The notes below the pieces were generated by a model. It was not told where the DNA came from and ran no database searches. It saw nothing but the letters and a program-made list of their open reading frames with translations. Made by a program: the position numbers and the translations under genes. Positions 1-13,617 of a stretch of 64,000 nucleotides of DNA are shown one piece after another. The stretch is from Colius striatus. Its lineage: Eukaryota; Chordata; Aves; Coliiformes; Coliidae. Where the stretch lies: positions 49,794,152 through 49,858,151 of the forward strand of contig NC_084763.1 of assembly GCF_028858725.1 (NCBI RefSeq). Reading direction: 5' to 3'. The first letter of the stretch is position 1. Each line of letters begins with the position of its first letter.

Positions 1-706
1 AAATAATTCTTAAATGTATACTTACAATTCAAGCGGTCTTTCCTGCAATTTCCTTCCTAGAGGAAAATATGCCTCTCCACCAAAGCAGAAGTTACATTCA
101 CAAGCCGCAAATGTATTTTACAGTTGTCTCATTGCCTAAGTGTCTCATTTATTTCCCTAGTTAACTAAAGGCTCTCTAAAGGACTACAGAGACTGCAATC
201 ATTAGCACAGGCAGAGATGAACTTTACAGTACTTGAAGAGGATTGTCTATTTTTTACATAAAATCAAAAAGAAATAATATTACTTCAAAATAAATGAGTT
301 GGTTTGAAAATTCTTTGCTAACCTGTGAGTAGCAGGTGTCTGAACGAGCAAACTACTCAAACTAGTAAACTAGAAGAGATCTAATTCCTGGTGATGTTAT
401 TTCAGGAGAATACCTGACATGAACACACCCCCATCACCCAGAAGAACACAACTATGCAAAATAAATGCAGTAGAAAAAAATAAGTATAGCACATTACCTG
501 ATTTCTACAAAAGAAATGCACAAAAGTACATTTATAATTACATGCCTTATTTAAATAGTGTTATTTGGGTTTTTCCACATTCAGGAGTGAATAGATATGT
601 TTGAAACATAGTAAGATGAGCACTACAGATCATAATTTCCTTTCCCCACTTTTGCTACTGATAGACATGAATAATTTATAAGTCTGTCACTTCAACAAAT
701 TGCTGA

Positions 707-1289
707 CTTTGGCTAGAGTTAATACAATTGCTGGCTAGGATAGATTTAATACAATTGCTAGTATGGTGCTGTGTTTTGTATTTGTGCTGAAAACACTGTT
801 GATAACACAGAGACACTTCAGTTATTGTTGGGAGTCTTATACAAAGTCTTTTCTGCTCCTCACCTCACCCCATCAGCAAGCAGGCTGGGGGTCACCAATA
901 AACTGGTAGGGGTCACAGCTGGGACAGCTGACACCAACTGACCCAGATGATATCCCAAACTATATGGCAACATGCTCAGCATGTAAAACCAGGGAAGAAG
1001 AAGGGAAGGGGTCGTTCAGAGTGATGGCATTTGTCTTCCCAAGTCACTGTTGTGTGATGGAGCCCTGCTGTTCCGGAGATGGCTGAACATCTGCCTGCCA
1101 ACAGGAAGTGGGAAATTAATTCCTTGTTTTGCTTCACTTGCATGTGTAGCTTTTGCTTTACCTGTCAAATCATCTTTAACTCAACCCAGCAGTTTTCTTG
1201 CTTTTTCTCTTCCGATTCACTCCCACCAGGGGTGAGCGAACAAGCGGCTGTGTGGGGCTTAGTTGCTGTCTGGGAGTTAAACCATGACA
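707..1289 (+). mobile_element. Degraded ERVL-like solo LTR
   Basis: The segment matches, in order, landmarks of the LTR at 48802-49344: a GGCTAGGATAGA-like start, GTGCTGTGTTTTG, TGTTGATAACAC, GGACAGCTGAC, a pyrimidine-rich 3' part, and an end reading GGGGCTTAGTTGCTGTCTGG then AAACCATGACA. It is diverged and its 5' edge is disturbed by a local duplication (TTAATACAATTGCT occurs twice, near 719-732 and 750-763), so the start is approximate. No internal retroviral genes are next to it. It lies in WAC intron 3, antisense to WAC, just upstream of a CR1 copy. Confidence 0.75.
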
Positions 1290-1351
1290 CAAATTCAGTA
1301 AAAGTATCAACCTCAGAAAGCATGGAGGAAAATTGTTACTTTGGAGGAATA

Positions 1352-1760
1352 TCTTTTGTACAAGGAAAGGCTGCAGGAACTGGGGCTGTTTAGTCTGGAG
1401 AAGAGGAGACTGAGGGGAGATCTTATTAACATTTACAAATATCTAGAGGGTGGGTGTCAGAATGTTGGGACATCCCTTTTTTCTATAGCAGCTAGCAACA
1501 GGACAAGGGGTAATGGGATGAAGCTGGAACACAAAAAGTTCCACTTAAATATAAGAAAAAACTATTTCACTGTTGAGGTGAGGGAGCCCTGGCACAGGCT
1601 GCCCAGAGGGGTTGTGGAGTCTCCTTTGTTGGAGGTCTTCAAGACCCGCCTGGACATGTTCCTATGTGACCCGATTTAGGTGACCCTGCTTCTACAGGGG
1701 GGTTGGACTAGATGATGTCTAAAGGTCCCTTCCAACCCCTACCATTCTATGATTCTATGA
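1352..1760 (+). mobile_element. CR1 LINE 3' end
   Basis: This is a 5'-truncated CR1 copy. It begins with the conserved CR1 stretch encoding residues like [18 protein letters not shown] and runs through the 3' UTR (GGCACAGGCTGCCCAGAGG; GGTTGGACTAGATGATGTC). It ends with two ATTCTATGA repeats at 1743-1760, the usual CR1 terminus. The ORF is broken by stops. Its plus orientation is antisense to the WAC intron that hosts it. Confidence 0.93.
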
Positions 1761-4700
1761 CCTATAACAGTGTGATATTTAAGAAATCTAAGAAACCAAG
1801 GGAGAGGAACTAATTTGTGTAACTGGGATGGAGATGTAAATACTGCTTCTTAAAAATATTTTCAGATAGCCTGACAAGCCTAAACATAGCAGATTTTTAT
1901 AATATGGTGAAATATAAAGTTTTTTCTCTTCAAAAAATTATTAAATGATTAACCTTACTAGACCTAATAAAATTCCTACAGCAATAGATGCAACAAGTTT
2001 GAAAAAAGGGCAGGAGGGATATTTTTTAAATTTACCTATGCTGAGATCTTTTCCATAAGAAAGCGTCAATATTGTCACTCAGAGTAACTTAGCTTGAATT
2101 TAGTAAAGTCTAATGGTAGCATGCCCATTACTATGGATGTTTGCAAATTCTGTTTTCTTTCAACAAAAAGTTTGATCTTCAGATTCCTGGAATAAGCAGA
2201 TTAAAGAGCACTACTGTAAAACCAAAATCACAGAAATGTTCTCAAATCTTTAGGCAAATTACAGAAGAAATCTCAATCTGTCACTTGACTGTAAGGATAG
2301 AAATTGAATATTCAGACTTTTACTAAAAAAAGGGCAGTTTAACAATACTGTGAAGTATTAGCTGATTGTATTTTGTTTCTGCAGAAATTAACATGTATGT
2401 TCAGTTTATCCTTTCTCAAGCTTTTCTCTGGTAGGCAGCTTCTCAGACAAAACAAATGTATGCAGCAGTGACAGTGTCAGTTTTCAAGTATACCCTTTCA
2501 GAGGAACCTGGCAAGTAGAAGTAAATTCAAGATGCATGGTTTTGGGGATTGAAAAAAACCACATAAAAAGATGACATAGTTAAATATATCACTGCCCTTT
2601 CAGGAGCCAGTAGGTGGGAACTTCTATTCCATTCACTGAGCTCTGTACACATGTAAAAGATGTGCCTCCACACTCCATTCTTCCCCACAAAACCACAGCA
2701 GTATTTGGGGTTTTAATCACCTGCTCATTAGGAGGCACAGATGATCCATTTTACACTTTGAGTAGCTATGTTAACTCTCTTAAAAGAAAGAAAACAGCAA
2801 GAAGGAATTTCATGTTATCAAATTAACTAGACCCACAAAAAAATACAAACACAAAAACCTACAAAAAACACTGAAAAACACAAGAAAACAAAAAAACCCA
2901 CACTGATTTTACACTACAGATTTCCTGAGCCACAAAATCACATGCCTTAAACCACTGTCTTCTACAAGCAGAGAAGGTACCAATCAAACATAGGCAGCAA
3001 ACATTTTCTAACCAAATACATAAACATATAAAACGACAAAATGTTTTCACAACATACACCTTTTTCTGCATTCTAAAAACAAATATCACAAATATTTACA
3101 AGTAGGAAAATGTAACTGTCTATCAATTTCTTTAAAACTACTTTCTATTTTCTCCCCAATAAAAAGCTGTAATAGTTCAAATGTGATCAGGCTTTATTTT
3201 AATTATTATTATAAATATTAAAAATGTTTGTAAAATTACCACAAAAAGGACCTGTGACAGATTTCCACTCAATACTGGCTTATTTAAGATTTAAATAAAA
3301 CTTGTTTATTCTTTTTATGAGCATCAAGTAATCTATTTTATCCTGCTTCTCATCTCATCATGTAGCCATCAGTCTCTAAACCCAGATCTTTCTTACACTC
3401 ACAGCCAAGGCTAAAGCTAAGAACAAGAGTTAGAAAAATGGACAGCAAAGAACCAGATACCACTGACAAGCTCTTGTCCCATGTCCAATAAGCTTCTCCG
3501 CTTCCTTTCTCGTCACAATCAATTACAATAAAAATATTCAGATCATTAGACTTCATAAGGAGGCAAGAAAAAAAGGTGACTAGTTTCATTAAGTTAATTC
3601 ATTGTGTAGCTTGACTTCATTATATATTTGAAAGCTACACATTACTGCTTATAGCATAGCTCTTCAAGAAGTTCTGCAAGACAACAGTAATTTCTGAATT
3701 CTGATACAGAAGTTTTCACTCAACAGAAGAAAATAGATTCTAAATCTGGTTTAATTCTCGGTAAACTAAAACCTTAATTGTAGTTAATAAAAATATGTGG
3801 GAAGGAAAACAATCTAAACCAGCTTTTAAATGCAACTCCAGACTTTTAGAGGAGAAAAAGAAAAAAAAAGAAGATAACTTTAGCTTCTTTATTTCCTAAA
3901 TTCACTTCATATTATGCTGCATAAACATGATCTTCACATAATTAAAGAATACAGCATTTCTCTACACCAGAGATAAATCCGTATCTACAGAAGTTATGAA
4001 TTAATTTCTTAATTTCATTTTAACAAATTAAACTTTGAAATCAAAGGTATGCCAGGAAGTGGTGAGAGGGAAAGAAAAAGGCCTTATAAACCACTCTACA
4101 AAGCATGTGAAACAAGCATGTCAATCTTTCTTAACAAGTTATTCTGGCAAAGAAAAATAAGACATTTAAGAAGAAAGATATGTTCTGTCATATGCAAATT
4201 CTGCAAATACAAAACAGTAAAGCAATTTCAAGATATTCAAAATACCATCCAACTAGATGAGGCTGTGTTATTTCAGCCAACAAACTGAAATCCAACCTGG
4301 TAAACACATACATCAGTGAAAAACATCAAAAGCCTGCACTGAAGTGCACGAAGTGTGCAATCATCTTTGAAGAAATACACTCTACATATTAACATTCATA
4401 AAAACTGTAGTGACCTGAAGATAATTTTGGAACAATCTAGATGCTAAGAAATCTGAGAGATCAGCTGCCTCTAAAAAAACCCTATGCACTGATAAAGCAC
4501 GCTAAACTTACAACTGTACTGGTGGAGTACGCACCTGCAAATACTGAATTCTACTGCCAACAGATCCATCATAGTTCTACCTGACCCCAGAAGAGCACTC
4601 AAAACAACATATTCTCAATGACCCAAAATCTGACAATGCAACAGGAAATACATTCACAGCTTCCTAATCACCCTAATTGTCACAAGTCAGGAGTCAAGAT

Positions 4701-6436
4701 CAATCACTTGGGCACAAGTTACCATGTGAATGCTACTTACATGGTTAATTAACAACTTTTAATCTCTTTCAATTTAAGTTCACCAATCTACAACATTTAA
4801 ACTAGAAATATTCACATTACTTTTCTGATCAATTAATTCAACTTTCTACAGGAAACAAACTTTAGAGAATTGTGAGTTACTTTATAAACTTCCGTCCCTG
4901 CAAAAATCATCACAGTAAGTCATTCCAGTTGTTACTAACAATATTAAAAATTGTGCCAAATTTCTATTTAATGAACATTTAGGTTAAGCTAACCAAATCT
5001 TGAACCTTAGCTACATTCAAGAACTTTTAAGTATGTCATTTCTTTTCCCTGAAACTATTAATCTGATAAACCTGTAATGTTTTCTTTGTAACTCTACCAT
5101 GAACTCTTCAAGTCTCTCCTTCTAATGCACAAGTTTCAACCGCAGTCATTTTTTTGGCTTCTTTACTGAAAATCTGCAGCTTTGCATACTTTCTGAACTG
5201 TGAGGCTCAAAACACAGACCGTATTCCAGTAGCTGTCACATTAATGCTAAGAGTTAATCTTTCCATTCCTACTTAATATTCCTCTCATCATATATCCTTT
5301 CTGGCTAACACTGCACTCAATATTTATGGTCTTAATTGTCTATGAGTTTCAAGTCTGTTTTGAGAGTCACCACTGTACACAGTATCTACTTTCTCTAAAG
5401 TCTTATACTCCCTTCCTGTTATCTCCTTCCTGTAACTTTTCACACAGTGGACCACTTTTACACGTTCCTGTAGATTAACAAACATTTTCACTTTTGTATA
5501 GCTCAGTTAACTCTGCACTGGTGAACAGTTTTTATTATTTGCTATTCAGTTTCAAATTACTGATAGTGCATGAATGAGCCTATGATTTGTTTCTTGCAGA
5601 CAAAAAAACCTGTTACTAGGGTCCAAGAGCAAACCCATGCATAGTAAAACAAACGTTGGCTCACTTGGTTATCACAAGTTTTATATTTTGGAGATTTATC
5701 AGTTACCAGTTTTTGATCTAGAAAACATACAATGTAAAGAATGTTTTCTTAGTTAAAGATCCCAAAATATTTTACTCAGTGGCTAAGAATCACCTATATT
5801 GCGTCTATCCAAGACAGCAGATCTGAGAAGTTACTTGAAATGTATCTGAAAATTAATGACAAAAGTTTAGGTAGAAAAAAAGCTGTGAAAATTCCTGCTG
5901 CCAGACACTAGGAATTTAGCTCTGTAAACTAATTCTTCGTGTTTCTGACTGCCTTGTCCTTGTCATACAGCACTTTAATACTGCATTACATCTCTTTTTT
6001 AGTGGAATATTAACATTTTTATTTTACTTCTGCTGTAGAAACAAAGTAATGTTTTAAAACTGGTGCAGAAATAAAAATAAACTTTGACATACTATTCCTT
6101 TGCAACTCTTCTCATTACAATACTCATATTAAGGAACTGAATTATTATCCCAGAGTACTATGGGACCTGATAAACAAAATTCTTTACGTCTCTTGTTTTC
6201 CATTCATTTAAAACACAGTATCATATTGCTGCATGCATGGGAACGTTAACTCAAGGCCACAAAAGGAAATGTAAAAAACCCACACTTCAGTAAGTAACTG
6301 AACCTGTACAACCTGCACAAAATGTTTAAAACAAGCAGAAGAGACCCAGAACTGAAAAGCATTTTTTTAGTACTAGCAAAATAGTATTCAGATAAAGAAA
6401 CAGCTTACAGTAAGTAAGTAAACTGTACTGTAAACT
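1761..6436 (-). other. WAC intron 3 interior, no feature seen
   Basis: About 4.7 kb of AT-rich DNA inside WAC intron 3. I looked for the next WAC exon (the Ser/Asn-rich stretch leading to the WW domain) on the minus strand and did not find it. The short ORFs here have no recognisable composition, splice context or family signature. Confidence 0.7.
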
Positions 6437-6849
6437 TACAGTATCACAGAATGGTAGGGCTTGGAAGAGACCTCTAAAGATCTGCTAAAGCAGGTTCACC
6501 TAGATCAGGTCACACAGGACCACGTTCAGGCAAGTTTTGAAGCCTCCAGAGAAGGAGATTCCACACCTTCCCTGGGCAGCCTGTGCCAGGGCTCCCTCAC
6601 AGCCACCGTGAAATAGTTTTTTCTTATGTTTAAGTGTAACTTTTTGTTTTCCAGTTTTTGTTCACTACCCCCTGTCCTGTCACTGGACACTACAGAAAAA
6701 AAAGTGCTGTCCCATTCTCTTGACATGCACTTCTTAAATACTTGTAAGTATTAATGAAGTCCCCCCTTCTCCAGGCTGAACATTCCCAAGTCCCCTAGTA
6801 CTTTCCTCCTAAGAAAGAGGCTCTGGTCCCCTGATCATCTTGATGGTTT
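6437..6849 (-). mobile_element. CR1 LINE 3' end
   Basis: Read on the minus strand this is CR1 3' sequence. It starts inside the FSLE..RL-coding part, passes GGCACAGGCTGCCCAGGGAAG and ends near CCATTCTGTGATACTG at the low-coordinate side. It is 5'-truncated and diverged, with frameshifts. It shares orientation with WAC, in whose intron 3 it sits. Confidence 0.9.
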
Positions 6850-9800
6850 ATATGCTTTTTCTTAGAGTACTTTTATTGGTGAAAGATAGTAATTCTGTTA
6901 AGACATCATTAAGAAAAGAAACAGAAGCTTCTAGTGCTGTGATTAGGTACAAAGTTAAGTGACTCCTACATTATTCAAGAGAAAATATTAAGAGAATAAT
7001 ACTCAATATAAAGCAATACTTCCCAATTCAAGAGTTACATTTACACCAGAAAGGATTCAATTTTACACCACAATAAACTAATGACAAATCCTAGAAGCAC
7101 TAGTGTTGAGAACTGACTTTTATTGCCAGTACCATTTTTTATTTACTGAAAAACTATATAAGGAGTCATTTCGCTGTACATTAGGAGTTTTCTTCATGGA
7201 ATGTCTATGAAATTGTGTCTGACTTCATAAACAAATGCAGTTAACACTGTACATTAGGTGCCCCTGAATTACTATGTTTCACAGCAAAGTTGTTACAGCA
7301 TCTCTGTCAAAACAGAGACACAGCTTTCTCTTACAAGTTCTGCATAGTTTTAATGCTACTTGGCCTACTTGATACTTTATATAGAATAGGCAGAAAAAGA
7401 GAAAACAGTTGTAGACTGTCAATAGACAGTATTTCTCTTAGAAAGCATTAATGTCTCAAACAGTGGTTAATGAATTAACTTTAACTGAGGGCCAGTAATC
7501 CCAGTAAAAAAAAAAGCTATTTAACTTACAAACTGCTATCTTTACTATAGTCTAGAAGCAGACAGCTCATCAGAAATTAACAGATTTTCATGCTTCACTT
7601 TCAGAAAAGCAACCCAGAAGTACAAGACTAATAGGCTGTATATTCCATTTCTGCAAGTCAGGGTCTTCATTAAGAAAGCATGCTGCTAAGTAAAGCTAAT
7701 CATAAAGGGAATGATTTTATGTACCAAAGATAAACAAATTTAACAATCTTGTATATAGTCAGTATTTCACTTTTCCAAAACATGAAATAAGCTTACACAC
7801 AAAAGCTAACCAGGACCAGCTGTCCAACTGACTTGCACATTTTACACTTACAATTCAAAAAATTTATGCATTTTCGAAACACTTAAGATTCACATTTCCT
7901 TAAACAGATCAACCACAAAGGGAAACCTTCAGAGGACCTATTTACAGATCTGTATTTTATATACTAGCAAATAGACGAAAGTAAAACTAGTAAGTGAAAT
8001 AAGAAGTTGCCAATGTCAAAGTCCTAATGGCAATGGATTTTAGGAAGTGGTTGCAGCAACAAGTTACAAATAAACTGCATTCCTTAGTGGCATATCCTGC
8101 AGCTTCCATTTTGGATGAAGTCTTCCAAAATACATCTCTACTCTCACAACCATGGATCAGATACTTGAACTTCATGAAAAGAAAAACAGCAGACTCCAGC
8201 CCCTTAAATGCATACTTAGCATTAAATATAATCATATTAATATCAGAATTCTTTCCTAGTATCAGTAACACAAAGTTAGCTTTTTAGAACCTCAATTCTG
8301 TGCTTTTTACAAACAAGTTTTGCAGCTATTTTTCAAGAGCAATTTTGAACATTATGATTCTAAACACCAACATTTTAATAGTACATACAGAAGTTACATC
8401 CCTTACTGTGATTCTAGGATCACATACTTTTCCATTTCTTTTCTACTGGAGATCCTCACAGCAGTCACAAAAAAACCCAAGCAAAAATAAAATAAAAGAA
8501 TGGTTATACAACTGATTCAGCAAAAAGTCACTTTCGAAACACTGCCAAACATGCTGAGTAAAAGTAAAGCTGCTTTCTATCTGCAACTTATAAACATTTA
8601 AAGCAAAATTAACCACTCACAAAAAAATCTTTTATCAAAATTAGCCACAGAAATTTAATCTCCATCTTTTCAATTTTTTTTAAACCAGAGAAAAGCTTCT
8701 AAGACTTAATGGTCCTGAAAGTAATTGCATTTACCTTAAAAAAACAAACAAATCACCTAATCCTTTAGAGCCACCCAAACAGCCAACATTCAAGGAATAG
8801 AGAAGTGAATCACCTCTTTTATACTTGGAGGTTGGGGGGTGGGGGGGGATATGTGTTCAAAGCGCATTTCATGGAGAGTCTACTCTCATTTGTTATCAGA
8901 GACTTCTTTCATCCCAGCTTTGACCATGCAGTTACAGTGAGGAAACGTTTTCATAGTAATGGCTAATTACTTTAACAGCAGCTAATACTAACTAAATAGA
9001 ATCTATTCCAGCTTCTTCCTCAGCTCTTCACTGTGCTTCACTACTCTCAGACCTCCCTCTTTACACCTACCCTGCAATTTCCTCTTTCCAAGGCACTTTG
9101 TCCAAGCAGTTTCACTCTTTTGTACCTGCCCTAGTGTCCCATTTATTTCTTACTGCTGGGCAATGATTACACTAATTTAATCAGCAGTTAGCCTCTTGTC
9201 CTTTGCCTTAAGGGTTGCTAAGAAGGGAAAGAAAAGCTCTCTGTTTCCGGCTGTCCCTTTGCTATAAGGACTGTGAACTCCATCAGGAACAACTGGAAAC
9301 AAAGCATGCCAATGCTTCATAACAGAAGCTCCCACTGCTACTTCGACATAACGAGGAACTCATAATTTAAAATATTTCATTCAGTCTCTAACAGCAGTGG
9401 GATTTTGAATCTTAGCACTGTACTGCAGTCAATAGGGGTGCTCATTGACAGCAGCCTTAATTGCCAATTAAAAAAAGATGCAATAGAAACATAGTCACAG
9501 AAGTTCAATTGTAATTTGGAATTTAAATATCACAAGTTATAATCAAATTTCATGAAAACAGCTCACACAGCACACAATCCAGCAAATGATTTCATGCTGT
9601 GTACATTAATACTCTCCATTTGTTTTTTTTAAACAATTTAGTAATATCATGGCACAAAGCAAACATATTTTCAAAGTCTCTGAAACATAAATGTGCCAAA
9701 CATTCTGTATTTTCTTCATAACACACAACTGAGTACACACAGCTTAACTGAACTTTTTTTGCACAAATTTTTTACTACGTTATCTCTACCATTCTGCTCC

Positions 9801-12800
9801 ATTCATTTAAGCAGAAAAAAACATCCCTTTCCCTTTATTACCAAGGCTTGCATCTCACAGTTTTTACTCCTAGATAATATATATTATCTCCCTTACAGCG
9901 TTCCCAAAGCTACTCTACTTATCTGACCTCTTTTTTTCTTTCCTGTACACTACTATCACCTCATTTATGCACTTGAAAAGATCTACAAGGGTCATCCACG
10001 CTCTCAGTCTGCCAACCCTTGAGAACTCTCATATCTTTGTAATTCCCTTTTTTCTTGAATGAGAACAGCTTTCCAGATCTACAAGGCTTTTCATAGTTCA
10101 ATTTCTGGTAAACATTGCTAAATTTAAGTTCCTATTTGCTACTGCTATGGAACTTCACACTTAAGCTGGTCTCCTAAGGTTTCTCCCCTACTAAATCTCT
10201 TCAAACTCCACACTTGCCTATAGCAGCTGACCTATAAATAAGAGATGCACTGAGGGGGGTAGCTGTTCATTATCTTTTAAACACTTGCATACAGAGACAA
10301 TGTCCCCAGACACAAGGACCTGGAAGCAAGAACAAAGTTACTGCAATTTTTTGAAATGCTGTATGTACAGGCACTCTTTGGAAACCAGGGATATTACAAT
10401 AACTCTTAAGTACTCTGCCGTGCTTAGTCCAAGTTAGAACTTGGAAGTCTCTCTCCAGAGAAACGATCAGCTCAGTAGGAAGTCTCTTTCCACAGAAACC
10501 ATGAAGTATGCAACACTGAAAAATGCTTTGTTTGCACAGTATCACTATGGAGGGCTTATCCATAACACACGTTTTAAAATCTGAGTTGAAAGCAACTGAA
10601 TTTCTTACCATGGACTACAGTTCTACAAACACAAAAGATTCTGCCACGAGTACTACAAAAATAAGCTGTAACAACAAATACCTTTATACAGATGCCAAAG
10701 CTATTCCCAGGGTGAGGTTCTACCATTTTTGAGTTATTATTTTTCAATCTATTTAATTATAGCTCTTACAATTTGTACATGTACACTTCAGTCTTTAAAT
10801 GACATATAACCAGTTGTCTTTACCACAAAAAAGTGAACCAGTCATGGTTCCCAAGTACCAGCACGCTGCACCCCTGAATCTTCCTGTTTCACTTCAGAGC
10901 AAAAAACAGTAAGAGATCGTAGTAGGGACTTTTGGAACAGCAACTTGGAAAGTAGAGATTAAGTTAATTCAGTTTTACTTTTAGAAGGAATACTCCAGAT
11001 TTTTGTTCCATTTTCTAAAGGGTAAGAGAAAAAGATTGTTGTTTGGCACTTTAATGCAGTCTGGGGAAGTAAATACTGCAGATTTTTCAATGAGGTTTGT
11101 TATGTTAAGTTCCACTAGATTATAGGAAGGCAGTAACACCTTTGTAGTAGCTCCAAATCAAGCAGCTCTGATTTTAACATAATTAAATGCACAGTACTTA
11201 CAACAGAAAACATATCAAACTTTTTTATTACCCCCAGAAGAATGTAAAAGAAAACTAGTCAAAACCTACAGTAGCATCAAAGCAAATTAATACTCTTCAG
11301 TCACATTAGGATTTCTATGAAAAAATTCTCTAATTTTTTAATTGGAGGGAAGGGTTCAGCTTTTTTCTGCTGTGTTTACAATTCCAAAACTAAGGGAGTA
11401 CCATATCAATAACAGTACCTCAGGCTAATCCAATACACAGAGAACATGGTAAAATATTAGAATGTCTTTTGCATATTATCAATATGCAAATATTCATAAT
11501 ACCTCAGCATTTCAGTCATACTCCAACAACTACCTCCAATTCATACTGACAGAATGATTTGGCACATCGAAAGTTGATATCCTCCTGCTCACATCTGCTT
11601 TAGTTTACTGCACACAATACACAGGACTTAATGCAACTTTGGTTGTTTTGAATGCATTTTAAAAAGTTGAAACTGGATCCAGACTGACCTTACTGGCACC
11701 ACTAAAAAAAGTAAAAATAAAAATCACTTATTTCCAAGACATGGTACAAAAGTTCATCTTTTAGAATTAGTTGTTTCCCTCACACTGTTGAAGACTCCTT
11801 CCTTCTCCCAGTCTATTAACATACAATGTAAAAAGGACCACTTTCAGATGAGAATAAACGAAATTTTCCATTGTGTTAACAGCCTGGCGAAGGAGAAGGC
11901 ACAGTGGGACAGCGTTCCTTTCCACTTACAACGCTACAAATAATTCCTTTTGCTTCATCATGACCTCATACATCCATGCTTCAGGTTATTCCCCAACTAC
12001 TAAGTCCAACTGGACTCGGTGAAAACTTCAGAATATCTTTCCTTACTTAAAAACAATTCCAACAGACAAATAAGCAAATATACTCTCCACACAGAGCCTC
12101 ATCATCCAGATCTTTCCTATATGCATAACTCCACTAAATGCAGTTCCACTAAAGCAGAAAGAATTACTGATCATAGCAAAACCAAGCAGAACTGCAAGAG
12201 TTATGTAGGACAAGTGACTTAGGACAGATGAACGGGAAATAAGAGTGGACACAAGAACAGAGTAGCAGCCTACTGGCCTTGCACATACATTAAATTTTGA
12301 GTTTACTACACTTTCAAGCATTATTATAGATCATGAAAATCAGTGTACTACCAAAAAAGGCCTGGGGGGTTTTAGCCCATCTACACAATTACATCGCGTT
12401 ATCAGTGGTCCACAAAGCCTCTGAAGTAATTCAAAGAAATAAAACAAACGCGAATTTTAAGAACACTCAGGTACCATGAACACATTTATGGTATGGAACT
12501 AGTGCATTCTAAAATATACTTACAGATATTTTCTTTATTTTACTTTAACTATTTTAACTAGTAAAAATAGTGCATCAGTAAATACATTTGTATATCACAA
12601 GTTGTTAACTTCCCATGGCACAAAGAAGCACCAACTCTAAGCTCTAAGTTCTCCGCTCTCGAAGTTCACTTCATAACTTGATACAAAGGCCAAACACAGT
12701 ACTTAGAAGACAGAAAATACGCTCCCAAATTCAGTCAGTAACCATGATATTCTAAAGTGCAACTGTTACCTTTTTTTTTATTAAATGGAAAAACTTATTC

Positions 12801-13421
12801 TCTCCTTTTTTGAGGAAGTGGGGATAGAAAACAACCTCAGCTAAAAAGTACTGGGGATATTACTGTCTATAGTAACCTGTAAAAACACAGGGACCTGACT
12901 TGACTGTGAACATTCTTCTCTAAGCTCCTGCTAAGAAACACTGTTAAGTGCTACCTTTGATTATCATTTTCTGATTGTTAGAGCTCTACACAGCTGTTAA
13001 ATATGAAGCTTTTTAAATTTCTCATGGTGTTTAGTCTATCAAATATGTAACTACAAAGTACAGCACAAGTTATTAAAAGAAGTCTTTAAAACAGCTAATA
13101 TACACTATTAGTGAAAAATCCAGAATATTACTTCAAGTTAGCAAATGTAGAAGTATGTCTAAAGTGAGACATGCCAGTTCTAAAAAAAAGGAAGTGTAAT
13201 CTTTGTGGTTATAAGAAAAACTACCATACCTGTAAAAAGAAGAATATTAATAGGTATTACAATGATTGCTTCTAATTAAAATTGCCCTTCAGTTTCAATG
13301 CAGTCTTCCAAGCACTGTACAAGGAACATTTAGTGTAACACTCATCACCTGAGCGATAATGGCTGAATTTTAATATTTATGAGAAATCAGTGTTTAATAA
13401 AAAAAGTTGAAGAGAACTCAC
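6850..13421 (-). other. WAC: WAC intron 3, proximal part
   Basis: This is the 6.6 kb of intron that follows the exon 3 donor (minus-strand GTGAGT at 13421-13416). It is AT-rich and non-coding. It contains a G-rich tract at 8822-8849 (runs of 6 and 8 G) and short poly(T)/poly(A) runs. A 113-codon minus-strand ORF at 10270-10611 has no splice context or recognisable family and is treated as chance. Confidence 0.75.
8822..8849 (+). repeat. G-rich tract, possible G-quadruplex
   Basis: Two GG steps are followed by a run of six G, a T and a run of eight G. Four G-tracts with short loops are available on the plus strand, which is the non-template strand's complement for WAC. No gene boundary is nearby, so any role is unknown. 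Confidence 0.5.
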
Positions 13422-13617
13422 CACCATCCCTCTCTCTAACTCTGTGAGTATGCACACTTTTTGCTTTACTGTGCCCTGTGTTGTCACCATATTTGTTCTC
13501 TGGGCTATCAGAGCGCCGCAACATTTTATTTGGCGGTGAAGGATCTGTGGCGTCTCGCATTTTGTCATGACGGTGATCACCACCACCGGGGTGACTCTTG
13601 GATGAGTACTTAAGAGC
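13422..13617 (-). CDS. WAC: WAC coding exon 3
   Basis: This 196-bp internal exon encodes the third part of the WAC N-terminus. Read on the minus strand from the acceptor (TCTGTTACAG) it gives [16 protein letters not shown], then residues including [20 protein letters not shown] and [11 protein letters not shown]. These match human WAC almost residue for residue, with small changes in the Ser/Gly patch. The donor is GGTG|GTGAGT, leaving phase 1 for the next exon, as in the mammalian gene. WAC is a nuclear adapter that binds RNA polymerase II C-terminal domain and the RNF20/RNF40 ubiquitin ligase to promote histone H2B ubiquitination, and also acts in autophagy. Its WW domain and coiled coil are encoded beyond the left edge. 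The internal ATG of MRDAT could start a shorter isoform. Confidence 0.96.

Noticed and set aside
1079-1393. 104-codon ORF
   Set aside because: It runs from LTR sequence into a CR1 copy, so it is a chance frame across two repeats.
10270-10611. 113-codon minus-strand ORF as a WAC exon or intronic gene
   Set aside because: It does not match WAC, has no splice-site pair and no recognisable domain.
1-13400. Search for WAC exon 4 (sequence leading to the WW domain)
   Set aside because: No minus-strand match to the expected Ser/Asn-rich and DDWSEH-type coding was found, so it is taken to lie outside the window.
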